In this document: positions 27,475 through 35,693 of the stretch, in pieces
How positions within the stretch are numbered: the first letter of the stretch is position 1
Layout: every line of letters starts with the position of its first letter
Assembly: GCF_011742875.1 (NCBI RefSeq)
Contig: NZ_JAAQTL010000001.1
Span: 372,001 to 436,000 of the forward strand
DNA length: 64,000 nt
Direction: 5' to 3'
Source of the DNA: Luteibacter yeojuensis
Lineage (GTDB): Bacteria > Pseudomonadota > Gammaproteobacteria > Xanthomonadales > Rhodanobacteraceae
Translations under genes and position numbers: made by a program
Notes under the pieces: generated by a model
The model's database searches: none
What the model saw: the letters and a program-made list of their open reading frames with translations, nothing else
Told to the model about the DNA's origin: nothing

Positions 27475-28248
27475 TCAGAGTTCGAGGCGCTCCGCGAATT
27501 CGAAGCGGCTGTCGGCCGGCGCTGCGACGACGTTTTGCTGGACCATGCCCGGGAAGATGTTCGTGCCGACGCCGGCGTGGTTCTCGCCGTTGAAGAGATA
27601 GGGTACGTGCGACCACGCGCGGTAGCCCTGCGCCTTGATCGCCTCGACTTCCGCCTGGGCGGCATCCATGCCGGACAGGCGCGCGTAGATCAGCGGCCGG
27701 TGCGCGCGGATCGTGTCGCCCGCACCTGCCAGGATGTCGACGAGCGCGTAAGGCTGGTTGACCTTGAGCAGGTGCAGCGCATCCAGTTTCAGGCTGTCGA
27801 CGGTGGCGACACGCACTTTTTCGTCGGTGCCGGGACGGTGTCCCGGAAGCAGCGAGCCGAGCGACGAGGTGCCCTTGCCGCGGCCGAGCCAGACGGGATG
27901 GGTGAACACGTTCGCGAGCCCGTTGATCGCCACGTTCGCGCAGGCCTGCTGGAATGGTATGCGGCGCGGCTCGGCCACATGCACCTCGCCCTGCGGGCCC
28001 ACCGCCTGCGCCATCCACAGCGCATGGGCCGCGAAATCGGCGCCGAATTCGAGCACGGTCTGCCCTTCCTCGATCAATCCGCTCAACAGGAGGGTCTCAT
28101 GTTCGGCCCATTCGCCGTAGAGCTCCAGGGAGCGCGCCACCGCGTTGTCCGCGGCGACGGCGGCGGCGATGCCGTAACGGGTGGGCCAGAAGGGCTGGGC
28201 GGTATCGCGGGAAGGTTTCATGCGTGGGGACTCGCGTTCGTGGTTCAT
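27475..28248 (-). CDS. FkbM-like SAM-dependent methyltransferase
   Basis: 257 residues. The N-terminal half has the class I methyltransferase pattern QTVLEFGADFAAHALWMAQ and GEVHVAEP, with the second half resembling FkbM family proteins (VRVATVDSLKL, LLKVNQPYALVDILAGA). In typical FkbM proteins the glycine loop is VDVGANxG; here it reads LEFGADFA, so SAM binding is probable but not certain. The ATG at 28248 overlaps the stop of the upstream gene (ATGA); a second ATG at 28221 is an alternative. Substrate unknown. Confidence 0.65.
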   Translation of the reverse strand: MNHERESPRMKPSRDTAQPFWPTRYGIAAAVAADNAVARSLELYGEWAEHETLLLSGLIEEGQTVLEFGADFAAHALWMAQAVGPQGEVHVAEPRRIPFQQACANVAINGLANVFTHPVWLGRGKGTSSLGSLLPGHRPGTDEKVRVATVDSLKLDALHLLKVNQPYALVDILAGAGDTIRAHRPLIYARLSGMDAAQAEVEAIKAQGYRAWSHVPYLFNGENHAGVGTNIFPGMVQQNVVAAPADSRFEFAERLEL

Positions 28249-29645
28249 AGGGTGGAGCGGGCGATGGCGAGGCGGCGCAGCGATTTCATGAGCCGTTCGT
28301 CGTGTTCTTCCGTGCCGGTCCAGTGCCGGCAGGCGTTGCGCCAGAGCGCGAGGACCCGATCGTCGGCGTCGCCGTCGCGCCAGATGGATTCGCACAGGGC
28401 CGCCGCTTTCGCAGGGGCGCCGTCGCGCAGGTGCGCTTCCGCGAGGGCGACGCGCGCCGCGGGCGCGAGTGGGCCGCTGGCTTCCAGGCTGCGCCCGAGC
28501 GAGGCGGCGACCCCGTCTTGTCCGGCGTGGTCGGAGAGCGTTTCGTAGACCAGCTGGATGTCGAGCCGGCAGGCGAGGGCATCGATACGGCATGCGGCGT
28601 CCTGTTCGGCGAGGAACGCATGCATGAGGGCGTGCGCGCACGCGTCGGCCGCCTCGTCCGGTGGCAGCAACCGTGCCCGTTGCAGCGCGGTCCGTGCGAC
28701 GAGCAGGGCGGTTTCCGCGTCCGCGGCCCGCGCATGCGCCGCGTCGAAGAGCGCCTGTGCGCGATCGAGTTCGGGCAGGGCGATCGACGCCTTGACCAGC
28801 TGCGCACGGCGCAGGCAGATCTCGCCCTTGCGCCGTAGCGCGCGTGCGTCCGCACCGGGTCCGGAAGCGCCGAGGCGTTCGCAAAGCCGCTCCGCTTCCG
28901 CGAGCCGCGTGGCGGCGGCGTCGCCACGCACCCATGTGGCCCACGCCAGTTGCGCATCGATGCGGGCGTCGACGACGGCGGGTGCATCCGCGTCGGGATG
29001 CCCGGCGACCTCGGACAGCAGGTCGCGCATGGCGAAGAGGCGCGAGGGGCCGGAAAGTTTTTCCACCTCCGCGAGGCGGCTCCGCAGCGATTGCGCAAGG
29101 GCGGGCACCCGCGCGTTCATGGCCGGTACCAGGAGGTCCACGGGTTCCGGTTTCATGGGCACGCCCATCGTTTCGAACGACGAACTGCGGTAGATCCATG
29201 TGGGCTGCACGGGCGCGGGCGGCTGGGCGTCGGCCGGCGGTTCGGCGAAGCAGACCGCGATGGAGGGCGGTTCGCAAACCGGCATGGCACGGCGTTTCCT
29301 CCGCCGCCAGGCGAACATGACGAGCGCGGGCATCGCGAGGCCGCCGGCCACGCCGATCGCCAGCGTCGCAAGGAGCGAATGCGACGCATCGTTGTCGGGA
29401 GGCGTTTCCCCGGCCGGTGGCATCGCGGGAGCGGCGGACGGCGCGGTCGGCATCCTCGCCGGTTTGTCCGCTTCCATGGCGTCGAGCATGCGCGACACGT
29501 CGCGCATCTGCCGCGCGCGCTTGGCGCGTTCTTCCTGCTGTTGTTCGCGTCCGCCGCAGGCGGCCAGCGCGCAGGCCAGCATCGTGCTGGCGACAAGGCG
29601 CGCGATGACGCGTCCCTGCGCGAGGGACGGCGATGAAACCTTCAA
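28245..29645 (-). CDS. Unrecognised envelope protein: lipobox, membrane helix, helical repeats
   Basis: 466 residues, function unknown. The TTG start at 29645 is preceded by GAGGAA at a good distance. The N-terminus looks like a lipoprotein signal (RLVASTMLACALAAC-GG, Cys at 30). A hydrophobic helix at about 90-112 ends in a strongly basic RRRKRR stop-transfer. From about residue 170 the protein is Ala/Leu-rich and helical with TPR-like periodicity (AEAERLCERLGASG, ALFDAAHARAADAETALL, VALAEAHLRDGAPAKAAAL). A lipobox plus an internal membrane helix is unusual; it may simply be a two-helix hairpin protein. Coupled to the methyltransferase gene by an ATGA overlap. Confidence 0.6.
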   Translation of the reverse strand: MKVSSPSLAQGRVIARLVASTMLACALAACGGREQQQEERAKRARQMRDVSRMLDAMEADKPARMPTAPSAAPAMPPAGETPPDNDASHSLLATLAIGVAGGLAMPALVMFAWRRRKRRAMPVCEPPSIAVCFAEPPADAQPPAPVQPTWIYRSSSFETMGVPMKPEPVDLLVPAMNARVPALAQSLRSRLAEVEKLSGPSRLFAMRDLLSEVAGHPDADAPAVVDARIDAQLAWATWVRGDAAATRLAEAERLCERLGASGPGADARALRRKGEICLRRAQLVKASIALPELDRAQALFDAAHARAADAETALLVARTALQRARLLPPDEAADACAHALMHAFLAEQDAACRIDALACRLDIQLVYETLSDHAGQDGVAASLGRSLEASGPLAPAARVALAEAHLRDGAPAKAAALCESIWRDGDADDRVLALWRNACRHWTGTEEHDERLMKSLRRLAIARSTL

Positions 29646-29740
29646 CGAAATTCCTCAGCGTTTGCGACAGGCAAAGCGCCGACGATGGTACGGGGCCTAT
29701 TCCGTAAGATCGATGGAAGTTTTCGGAAAGTTGCGGCGGA

Positions 29741-30985
29741 TTACGCCGACAGCACGACGCGCTCTCCGCCGAGCCAACTCTCCCTGAGCAGGTTGCCACC
29801 GATCCAGTAGCAGAGTTCGGGGAGGTGCCGCAGGTTCCACACGGCGAGGTCGGCGCGCTTGCCCGCCGCGAGAGTGCCGCGATCGTCCTCGAGGCCGAGC
29901 GCGCGCGCGGCGTTCACCGTGGCGCCGCGCAGGGCCTCCTCCGGCGTGAGGCGGAACAGGGTGCATGCCATGCCCATGGCCATGCGCAGCGACAGCAGCG
30001 GCGACGTGCCGGGATTGAGGTCCGTCGCGACGGCCATGTCGACACCGTGCCGGCGGAAGGCTTCGATCGGCGGCGGGCGCGTATCGCGCAGCGCGTAGTA
30101 GGCACCGGGCAGCAGTACCGCCACCGTGCCCGCCTCGGCCATGGCACGCACGCCCTCGTCGCTGGTCCACTCCAGGTGGTCGGCGGAGAGGCCACCGTAA
30201 CCGGCGACCAGCGCCGTGCCGCCGAGGTCGGACAGCTGTTCCGCGTGCAGCTTCACCGGAAGGCCCAGCGAAGTCGCCTTGTCGAACAGCCGCCGCGTTT
30301 CTTCCGCGGTGAAGCCGATGCCTTCGCAGAAGGCGTCCACGGCGTCGACCAGTTCTTCCTCCGCCAGGGACGGCAGCATGATGTCGCACACCAGCGCCAC
30401 GTACTCGTCGCGCCGGCCGGCGTATTCCGGCGGCAGCGCGTGCAGACCGAGGAAGCTCGTGCGCACCGCCACGCCGAGTTCTTCGCCGATGCGCCGGGCG
30501 ACACGCAGCATGCGCCGTTCGGTATCGGGTTCCAGGCCATAGCCGGACTTGATCTCCAGCGTGGTGACGCCGTCGGCGAGCAGGGCCTTCGCGCGCGGCA
30601 GCGATTGGCGCAGCAGTTCGTCCTCGCTCGCGGCGCGCGTGGCGCGCACGCTGGAGACGATACCGCCGCCGGCGCGCGCGATCTCCTCGTAGCTGGCGCC
30701 TTCGAGCCGCTGCTCGAACTCCTGTGCCCGCTCGCCGCCGAAGACGAGATGCGTGTGGCAGTCGATGAGTCCCGGCGTCACCCAGGCGCCCGGGAGCGAT
30801 TCGACATGGCGCGCCAGCGCATGCGGCTCGCCGGCGAGTTCGGCCATCGGCCCGGCGAACGCGATGCGTCCGTCGCGCCAGCCGATGGCGCCGTGTTCGA
30901 CGGCGCCGTAGGGTTTGCCGTTGTCCAGCAAGGTGGCGAGGCCGACGTCGAGCAGCAGGTGGTCCCAGCGTGGATCGGTGCTCAT
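29741..30985 (-). CDS. hutI: Imidazolonepropionase
   Basis: Third step of histidine degradation: hydrolyses 4-imidazolone-5-propanoate to N-formimino-L-glutamate. 414 residues from ATG 30985. Amidohydrolase motifs: metal-binding [21 protein letters not shown], and the [13 protein letters not shown] aspartate; [14 protein letters not shown] is diagnostic of HutI. Start overlaps the ClC stop by 4 bp, so it is the third gene of the GNAT-nitrilase/ClC/hutI unit. hutF lies on the other strand 3 kb away; hutU, hutH and hutG are not in the window. Confidence 0.95.
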   Translation of the reverse strand: MSTDPRWDHLLLDVGLATLLDNGKPYGAVEHGAIGWRDGRIAFAGPMAELAGEPHALARHVESLPGAWVTPGLIDCHTHLVFGGERAQEFEQRLEGASYEEIARAGGGIVSSVRATRAASEDELLRQSLPRAKALLADGVTTLEIKSGYGLEPDTERRMLRVARRIGEELGVAVRTSFLGLHALPPEYAGRRDEYVALVCDIMLPSLAEEELVDAVDAFCEGIGFTAEETRRLFDKATSLGLPVKLHAEQLSDLGGTALVAGYGGLSADHLEWTSDEGVRAMAEAGTVAVLLPGAYYALRDTRPPPIEAFRRHGVDMAVATDLNPGTSPLLSLRMAMGMACTLFRLTPEEALRGATVNAARALGLEDDRGTLAAGKRADLAVWNLRHLPELCYWIGGNLLRESWLGGERVVLSA

Positions 30986-32361
30986 GCGCTTCCTTCGGGG
31001 GCGGGCGTGTTTCGCTTCGCGCACTCCTCTTCGTACTGCTTCACCAGCTGGTCGGCGAGTGCCTTGTATACCGGCACGCGGCAGACCAGCGCCGACATGG
31101 CGCGGGCGAGGAGACAGGCGGCCATGATCGGCAGCGCCATCTGCCTGTTGGCCGTGAGCTCGAGCGAAATCACGGCGGCGGTGAGCGGCGACTGGGTGAC
31201 GCCGGCAAGGTACGCGGCCATGCCGAGCAGGACCACGGCGGAGCTGTCCGCGCCCGGGAGGAGGTTGGCGATGTTGCCGCCGAGGCCCGCGCCGACGGCG
31301 AGTGCCGGCGAGAAGATGCCTCCGGGGATGCCCGCCCAGGACGAGGCGATGTTGCCGAGGAACTTCAGCACGCCGAAGAAGGGTCCGGTGTTGCCGTGTC
31401 CCTGCAGGATGTCGCGCGCCTGGCCATAGCCGGTGCCGTAGAGGCCGTTGGCGCTCAGGAGGCTCAGCAGCACCAGCGCGAGGCCACAGAGGGCGGCGAA
31501 GAGGATCGGATTGCGGCCGCGCAGGCGTCCGACCAGGCCGCGGAAGCCCTTGGCCGACGGAAGGATCAGGCGCGCGAACAGCCCGCCGGCGAGTCCGCCG
31601 ATGACGCCGGTGAGCAACACCGCGATCCAGGCCCTGCCCAGCGGCAGGGCGGCGGCGATCTCGCCGAAGTAGGCGTAGTTGCCCACGACGCCCAGGGAGA
31701 CGACGCCGGCCATGATCACCGCCGTGAGCAGGGTTCCGCTCATGCGGTGCTCGAAGGTGCCGGACATTTCCTCGATGGCGAACACCACGCCGGCCAGCGG
31801 CGTGTTGAACGCGGCGGCGAGGCCCGCCGCCGAACCGGCGAGGATGAAGCGGCCGGCCGCCGCCGGCTCGTCGAAGCCGAAGCGCCGTCCCAGCGAATAG
31901 AGCAGGCCGGCACCGACATGCACGGTGGGTCCTTCACGGCCCACGGAGGCACCGCCGAGCAGCGCGCCGAGGGTGAGCGCCATCTTGCCCACCGAGATTT
32001 TCAGCGACATCAGGCGATTGCGGAACGTTTCGTCTTCCAGTTCCAGGGCCGCGATCGCCTGCGGAATGCCGGAACCCCGTGTGGCTTTCATGGCGCCCTG
32101 GGTGAGCCAGCAAAGAAGGGCGAACGTGGCGGGCGTTAACAGCAGCGGCACCCACCATGCACGGGAGGCGACGCCGGTGAACAGTTCGAAGGCGAAGTCC
32201 GCGGCTTTGGCGAAAAAGACGGCTGCCAGGCCGACCATCACCGCACCCGTCCAGAACAGCAGGCGTCGTCGCCATTGGGTGGGCGACAGCCAGGCGTGGC
32301 CGCGAAGGCGTTCGAGGGGCGAGGCGGTCGGTACCGGCTCCGTTTCCGGGGCGTCGCTCAT
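30982..32361 (-). CDS. ClC-family chloride/proton antiporter
   Basis: Inner-membrane antiporter of 459 residues. The anion filter motifs are GSGIP (Ser), GREGPTVH with the external gating glutamate, and [17 protein letters not shown]. The internal proton glutamate is present in [16 protein letters not shown], so it should exchange Cl- for H+ rather than act as a channel. A tyrosine in [12 protein letters not shown] is a candidate for the central Tyr. No C-terminal CBS domains. Overlaps both neighbours by 4 bp; why a ClC protein is cotranscribed with an amidase-like enzyme and hutI is not clear. Confidence 0.93.
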   Translation of the reverse strand: MSDAPETEPVPTASPLERLRGHAWLSPTQWRRRLLFWTGAVMVGLAAVFFAKAADFAFELFTGVASRAWWVPLLLTPATFALLCWLTQGAMKATRGSGIPQAIAALELEDETFRNRLMSLKISVGKMALTLGALLGGASVGREGPTVHVGAGLLYSLGRRFGFDEPAAAGRFILAGSAAGLAAAFNTPLAGVVFAIEEMSGTFEHRMSGTLLTAVIMAGVVSLGVVGNYAYFGEIAAALPLGRAWIAVLLTGVIGGLAGGLFARLILPSAKGFRGLVGRLRGRNPILFAALCGLALVLLSLLSANGLYGTGYGQARDILQGHGNTGPFFGVLKFLGNIASSWAGIPGGIFSPALAVGAGLGGNIANLLPGADSSAVVLLGMAAYLAGVTQSPLTAAVISLELTANRQMALPIMAACLLARAMSALVCRVPVYKALADQLVKQYEEECAKRNTPAPEGSA

Positions 32362-33929
32362 TTCGCCTCCTTGCCGCGCGACCAGCGCACTTCGTAGAGG
32401 TCGTACCGGCGGTCCTTCAGGTTCTGCACGGCGCCCGAATTGCGGGCACGGGCGAGGTTCTCCAGGCGGAGGTCGGCGAACAGCACGGTTTCGATGTTCG
32501 GCGTCGAATCCGCGGCGATGCCGTCGCGGGCGAAGGGAAAGTCGCTGGGCGTGAGGATGCAGCTCTGCCCGTACTGGATATCGAAATGATTCACGCCGGG
32601 CAGGTTCCCGACATTACCGGATAGGACGACATAGCATTGGTTCTCGATGGCTCGGGCCTGGGAGCAGTAGCGCACGCGAAGGTAACCCTCGCGCACGTCG
32701 GTGCAGAAGGGGACGAAGAGTATCAGCGCGCCCTGGTCGGTGAGGTGGCGGGCCACCTCGGGGAATTCGGAGTCGTAGCAGATCATCACGCCGATCGGGC
32801 CGCAGTCGGTCTGGATCGTCGCGGCGGCATCGCCGCCGGTGATGTTCCATATGTTGCGCTCGCTCGGCGTGGGATGCAGCTTCTCGCGCTCGTGGATCGA
32901 ACCGTCGCGCAGGCACACGTAGCAGACATTGTGGATGTCGCCGTTGGGCTGCCGCGTGGGGTGCGATCCGCCGATGATGTTGATGTTGTAATGCACGGCG
33001 AGACGGTGGAACAGGGCCTTGACTTCGTCGGTGTATTCGGAGAGTCGGCGGATGGAGTCGACCGGCGACAGCTCCGCGTTTTCGATGGACAGCAGCTGCA
33101 ACGTGAGGAGTTCGGGGAAAGCGACGAAATCGGCGTCGTAGTCCGCGGCGATGTCCACGAAGTATTCTACCTGGGTGGCAAACTCGGCGAACGAACCGAT
33201 CCGGCGCTGCTGGTATTGCACCGAGGCGACGCGCACGTTGTCGGGCAGACGGTGGCTTTGCGACACGCGCGGCACGTCGGGCTGGTCGAGGCGATGCGGG
33301 TTGCGCCAGACGAGGTGTGCGGCGTAGCCGAGGGATTCGTGATCGGACGGCACGTAGCCGCGCAGCAGGCCGACCACCTCGAAGCCATTGCGCAACTGGA
33401 AGCTGAGCGTGGGATCGCGGCGCCGGCCGTCCACGACCGCCTGCACGTAGGCCTCGGCGCTGCCGTAGCGGCCGATGGCGCGGGCGAGGCCGGGCACGCG
33501 GCCCCCGAAGACGATGCCGCGCAACTTGAGGTCGGTGCACAGCCGCTTGCGCGCCATGTACAGGCGCTGCCCGATGCGCATGCCCCGGTAATCGGGGTGG
33601 ACCACCGCTTCCATGCCGTAAAGCCAGTCGCCCTCCGGGTCATGGCGCGAGGCGAAACCGCCAGCGGTGATCTGCATCCAGGTATGCGGAGCGAGGGCTG
33701 CCGCCTCGCTTATCCGGAAGGTGGCGCAAAATCCCACGATCCGGCCTTCGTATTCGACGACGAACTGTCCTTGCGGAAAGTGCGTCTGCTGGCTGTGCAG
33801 CATCTCCGCGGAATGACCCCATTCGGCCGTGTACACGCGGGCGGTCAGGGCCACGAGCTCGGCAACGTCGCCGGGACGCGCCAGGCGAAGCAGCAACTTG
33901 GGTGGCTGTGAGGCCTTGCTCTCGGTCAT
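32358..33929 (-). CDS. Fusion of GNAT acetyltransferase and nitrilase-family amidohydrolase
   Basis: 523 residues. Residues ~1-225 form a GNAT domain (VVHPDYRGMRIGQRLYMARK is the acetyl-CoA loop; Q/RxxGxG/A matched as RGMRIG). Residues ~230-523 are a carbon-nitrogen hydrolase with the full triad: Glu273 in FPELLTL, Lys350 in EKLHPTPSE and Cys384 in ICYDSEFPE. The same two-domain architecture is known as a conserved but poorly characterised protein in many Proteobacteria. Substrate unknown; an acyl-transfer followed by amide hydrolysis is inference. First gene of the unit with ClC and hutI (4-bp overlap). Confidence 0.9.
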   Translation of the reverse strand: MTESKASQPPKLLLRLARPGDVAELVALTARVYTAEWGHSAEMLHSQQTHFPQGQFVVEYEGRIVGFCATFRISEAAALAPHTWMQITAGGFASRHDPEGDWLYGMEAVVHPDYRGMRIGQRLYMARKRLCTDLKLRGIVFGGRVPGLARAIGRYGSAEAYVQAVVDGRRRDPTLSFQLRNGFEVVGLLRGYVPSDHESLGYAAHLVWRNPHRLDQPDVPRVSQSHRLPDNVRVASVQYQQRRIGSFAEFATQVEYFVDIAADYDADFVAFPELLTLQLLSIENAELSPVDSIRRLSEYTDEVKALFHRLAVHYNINIIGGSHPTRQPNGDIHNVCYVCLRDGSIHEREKLHPTPSERNIWNITGGDAAATIQTDCGPIGVMICYDSEFPEVARHLTDQGALILFVPFCTDVREGYLRVRYCSQARAIENQCYVVLSGNVGNLPGVNHFDIQYGQSCILTPSDFPFARDGIAADSTPNIETVLFADLRLENLARARNSGAVQNLKDRRYDLYEVRWSRGKEAK

Positions 33930-33955
33930 GCCTTCATTATGCGCCCAAGTCGGCG

Positions 33956-34018
33956 GGTGCCCGCCTTCGCAGGCACGACGTGGGGTTCGTCACCCCTGCG
34001 CCGGCAGGGGTCCAGCGC
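33956..34018. repeat. Two dispersed palindromic units, head to head
   Basis: GGGTGCCCGCCTTCGCAGGC (followed by ACGACG) and CGTCACCCCTGCGCCGGCAG (followed by GGGTCCAGCG) match, in opposite orientations, the pattern CGTC-palindrome-CCAGCG seen at 46066-46094 (CGTCGTTCCTGCGAAAGCAG...CCCAGCG). Such short hairpin units are common between genes in many Proteobacteria. They lie in the divergent promoter gap of the GNAT-nitrilase and hutF genes. Confidence 0.65.
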
Positions 34019-34063
34019 CTTGATGGCGGAGTACCATGGCGCACCCCTTTCTAGGACGTCCCC

Positions 34064-35419
34064 ATGTCGAATGCCGCAGTCAACGCCGATTTCCTCTGGC
34101 AACGAGGCGCGTGGCGTGCCGACGAGACGGGGCTCGGCGTCGCCGGCACGCGCTTCGCCGCGGCGCAGGGTGTGACCGAGCGGATCGGCCGCTTCGTGTT
34201 GCCCGGCATGCCCAACCTGCATTCGCATGCGTTCCAGCGCGCGATGGCCGGGCTGGCGGAACGCCGCGGACCGGGCGAGGACAGCTTCTGGACCTGGCGC
34301 GAGACCATGTATGCCTTCGCGGAGGCGATCGATCCGGACGACCTCAAGGCGATCGCCACCCAGCTCTACGTCGAGATGGTGAAGGCGGGCTACACCCAGG
34401 TCTGCGAATTCCACTACCTGCACCATGGCCCGCGCGGCGTGCGCTATGCCGATCCGGCCGCGATGTCGCTGGCACTCATGGAGGCGGCTAGGGAGGCGGG
34501 CATCGGGCTGACGCTGTTGCCCGTGTTGTACATGAGCGGTGGCTTCGACGGGCGACCGCTGTCGGAGCGGCAGCAGCGTTTCCGCCACGACGTGGGAAGT
34601 TTCGTGAGCCTGCTGGAGCGCCTGGCGCCCCTGCAGGACGACATGTTCACCCTGGGCATCGCGCTGCATTCGCTCCGCGCCGTGCCGGAAGAGGCGATGC
34701 GCGCCTTGCTGGCGACCGGCGTCGCGAAAGGACTGCCGATCCACATCCATATCGCCGAGCAGATCGGCGAGGTGCAGGACTGCGTGGCCCTGCGCGGCGC
34801 CCGCCCCGTCGAATGGTTGCTTGACCACGCCGAGGTCGATGCACGCTGGACGCTCGTCCACGCCACGCACCTCACGGCGCAGGAGACCGATCGCGTCGCG
34901 AAGAGCGGCGCGGTGGCCGGTCTTTGCCCCACGACGGAGGCCAACCTCGGCGACGGCCTCTTCCCGCTGGCCGCTTTCATCGACGCGGGCGGCACGTTCG
35001 GCATCGGCTCGGACTCGCACATTTCCGTCTCGCCGGTGGAGGAACTGCGCTGGCTGGAGTACGGCCAGCGCCTCGTGTCGCGGCACCGCAACGTCGCCGC
35101 GCGCATGGCGGAAGAAAGCGTCGGCACGGCGTTGTGGCAGCGCGCCCTCGACGGCGGCATCCGCGCCGCGGGCAGCGACATCGGCCATCTCGCCGAGGGC
35201 TCGCGGGCCGACCTGCTCGTGCTCGACGACCGCTCGCCGCTGCTCGCCGCGCGCGGCGAGGCGGACGTGATCGACAGCTTCCTGTTCGCGGGTAACACGC
35301 CACTGGTGCGCGACGTGATGGTGGGTGGCCAGTGGCGCGTGCGCGACTTCGCACATGCGGCCGAAGGGGCCGCGGCGCGGGCTTATCGCGCCGTGGTCGA
35401 AAAGCTGGCCGCGGCCTGA
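34064..35419 (+). CDS. hutF: Formimidoylglutamate deiminase
   Basis: Amidohydrolase of 451 residues that deaminates N-formimino-L-glutamate to N-formyl-L-glutamate and ammonia, the product then being used by HutG. Zinc ligands: LPGMPNLHSHAFQRAM, IHIHIAEQ, LVHATHLT, and the aspartate in GIGSDSHISVSPVEELRWLEY, a motif diagnostic of HutF. Starts after AGGACG. Acts directly after HutI, encoded on the other strand; this implies the five-step histidine pathway that passes through formylglutamate, as in Pseudomonas. Confidence 0.94.
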   Translation: MSNAAVNADFLWQRGAWRADETGLGVAGTRFAAAQGVTERIGRFVLPGMPNLHSHAFQRAMAGLAERRGPGEDSFWTWRETMYAFAEAIDPDDLKAIATQLYVEMVKAGYTQVCEFHYLHHGPRGVRYADPAAMSLALMEAAREAGIGLTLLPVLYMSGGFDGRPLSERQQRFRHDVGSFVSLLERLAPLQDDMFTLGIALHSLRAVPEEAMRALLATGVAKGLPIHIHIAEQIGEVQDCVALRGARPVEWLLDHAEVDARWTLVHATHLTAQETDRVAKSGAVAGLCPTTEANLGDGLFPLAAFIDAGGTFGIGSDSHISVSPVEELRWLEYGQRLVSRHRNVAARMAEESVGTALWQRALDGGIRAAGSDIGHLAEGSRADLLVLDDRSPLLAARGEADVIDSFLFAGNTPLVRDVMVGGQWRVRDFAHAAEGAAARAYRAVVEKLAAA

Positions 35420-35421
35420 CC

Positions 35422-35492
35422 TGTGGGAGCCGCTTCAGCGGCGCCGCACGTTTGCCCGCTGCCGCGGGATCGCCGCTGAAGCGGCTGCCACA
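35422..35492. repeat. REP pair (inverted), CTTCAGCGG subtype
   Basis: Arms 35422-35445 and 35469-35492 have the same TGTGGGAGCCGCTTCAGCGG unit as 20366-20447, with a G-for-C change in the second arm (GGCTGCCACA). It begins 2 bp after the hutF stop and ends 4 bp before the putative promoter of the asnB leader. Confidence 0.85.
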
Positions 35493-35495
35493 AGC

Positions 35496-35524
35496 TTGCG
35501 TCGGCGTCCGGATCGTGTTCTAGT
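35496..35524 (+). promoter_or_regulatory. Candidate promoter of the asnB leader
   Basis: TTGCGT at 35496-35501 and TCTAGT at 35519-35524, 17 bp apart. Matches are weak (3/6 and 4/6). If correct, transcription would begin near 35531, next to the leader ATG at 35532, so the leader mRNA would have almost no 5' untranslated region. Confidence 0.25.
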
Positions 35525-35531
35525 CGAGGCC

Positions 35532-35600
35532 ATGATTCGCATCGCCGCCAATAACGCCAATACCAATAATGCCCGGTACCTCGGGAGGGTCGGCGTGTAG
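35532..35600 (+). CDS. Asn-rich leader peptide of asnB (putative attenuator)
   Basis: 22-residue reading frame: MIRI, then AANNANTNNA (Asn codons at 35550, 35553, 35559, 35565 and 35568), then RYLGRVGV and TAG. Five Asn in eight residues (7-13), four of them AAT in a genome whose neighbouring genes strongly prefer AAC, is far from chance composition. A GAGG lies 2 nt before the ATG, too close to be an ideal ribosome site. The frame ends 31 bp before a perfect terminator stem, and asnB starts 29 bp after that stem. This is the arrangement of amino-acid leader peptides (trpL, hisL, leuL), here with the codon matching the product of the downstream asparagine synthetase. No expression evidence is available from sequence. 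Confidence 0.82.
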   Translation: MIRIAANNANTNNARYLGRVGV

Positions 35601-35646
35601 GCGGTTGCAAGCGAAACCACCGGCATACACGAAAGGCCCGCCCTCC
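35584..35646 (+). promoter_or_regulatory. Predicted antiterminator pairing of the asnB attenuator
   Basis: GGAGGG (35584-35589) pairs with CCCTCC (35641-35646), and after a bulged T, CGG (35591-35593) pairs with CCG (35638-35640): nine base pairs. The 3' partner is the first arm and loop of the terminator, so the two structures exclude each other. The 5' partner overlaps the last leader codons and would be covered by a ribosome at the stop codon. An upstream alternative, CCCG 35572-35575 with CGGG 35582-35585, or CGCCG 35543-35547 with CGGCG 35591-35595, gives the protecting 1:2 hairpin. Confidence 0.6.
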
Positions 35647-35664
35647 AGGCGGGCCTTTTTCTTT
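35632..35664 (+). terminator. Intrinsic terminator upstream of asnB (attenuator)
   Basis: Perfect 11-bp stem AAAGGCCCGCC (35632-35642) / GGCGGGCCTTT (35648-35658) with loop CTCCA and the tract TTTTTCTTT. It lies between the leader peptide stop and the asnB ATG (35694), so it can only affect asnB or the small leader transcript. Confidence 0.92.
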
Positions 35665-35693
35665 GGGTGCATTTTGATCAGGAGAATGAAGGC

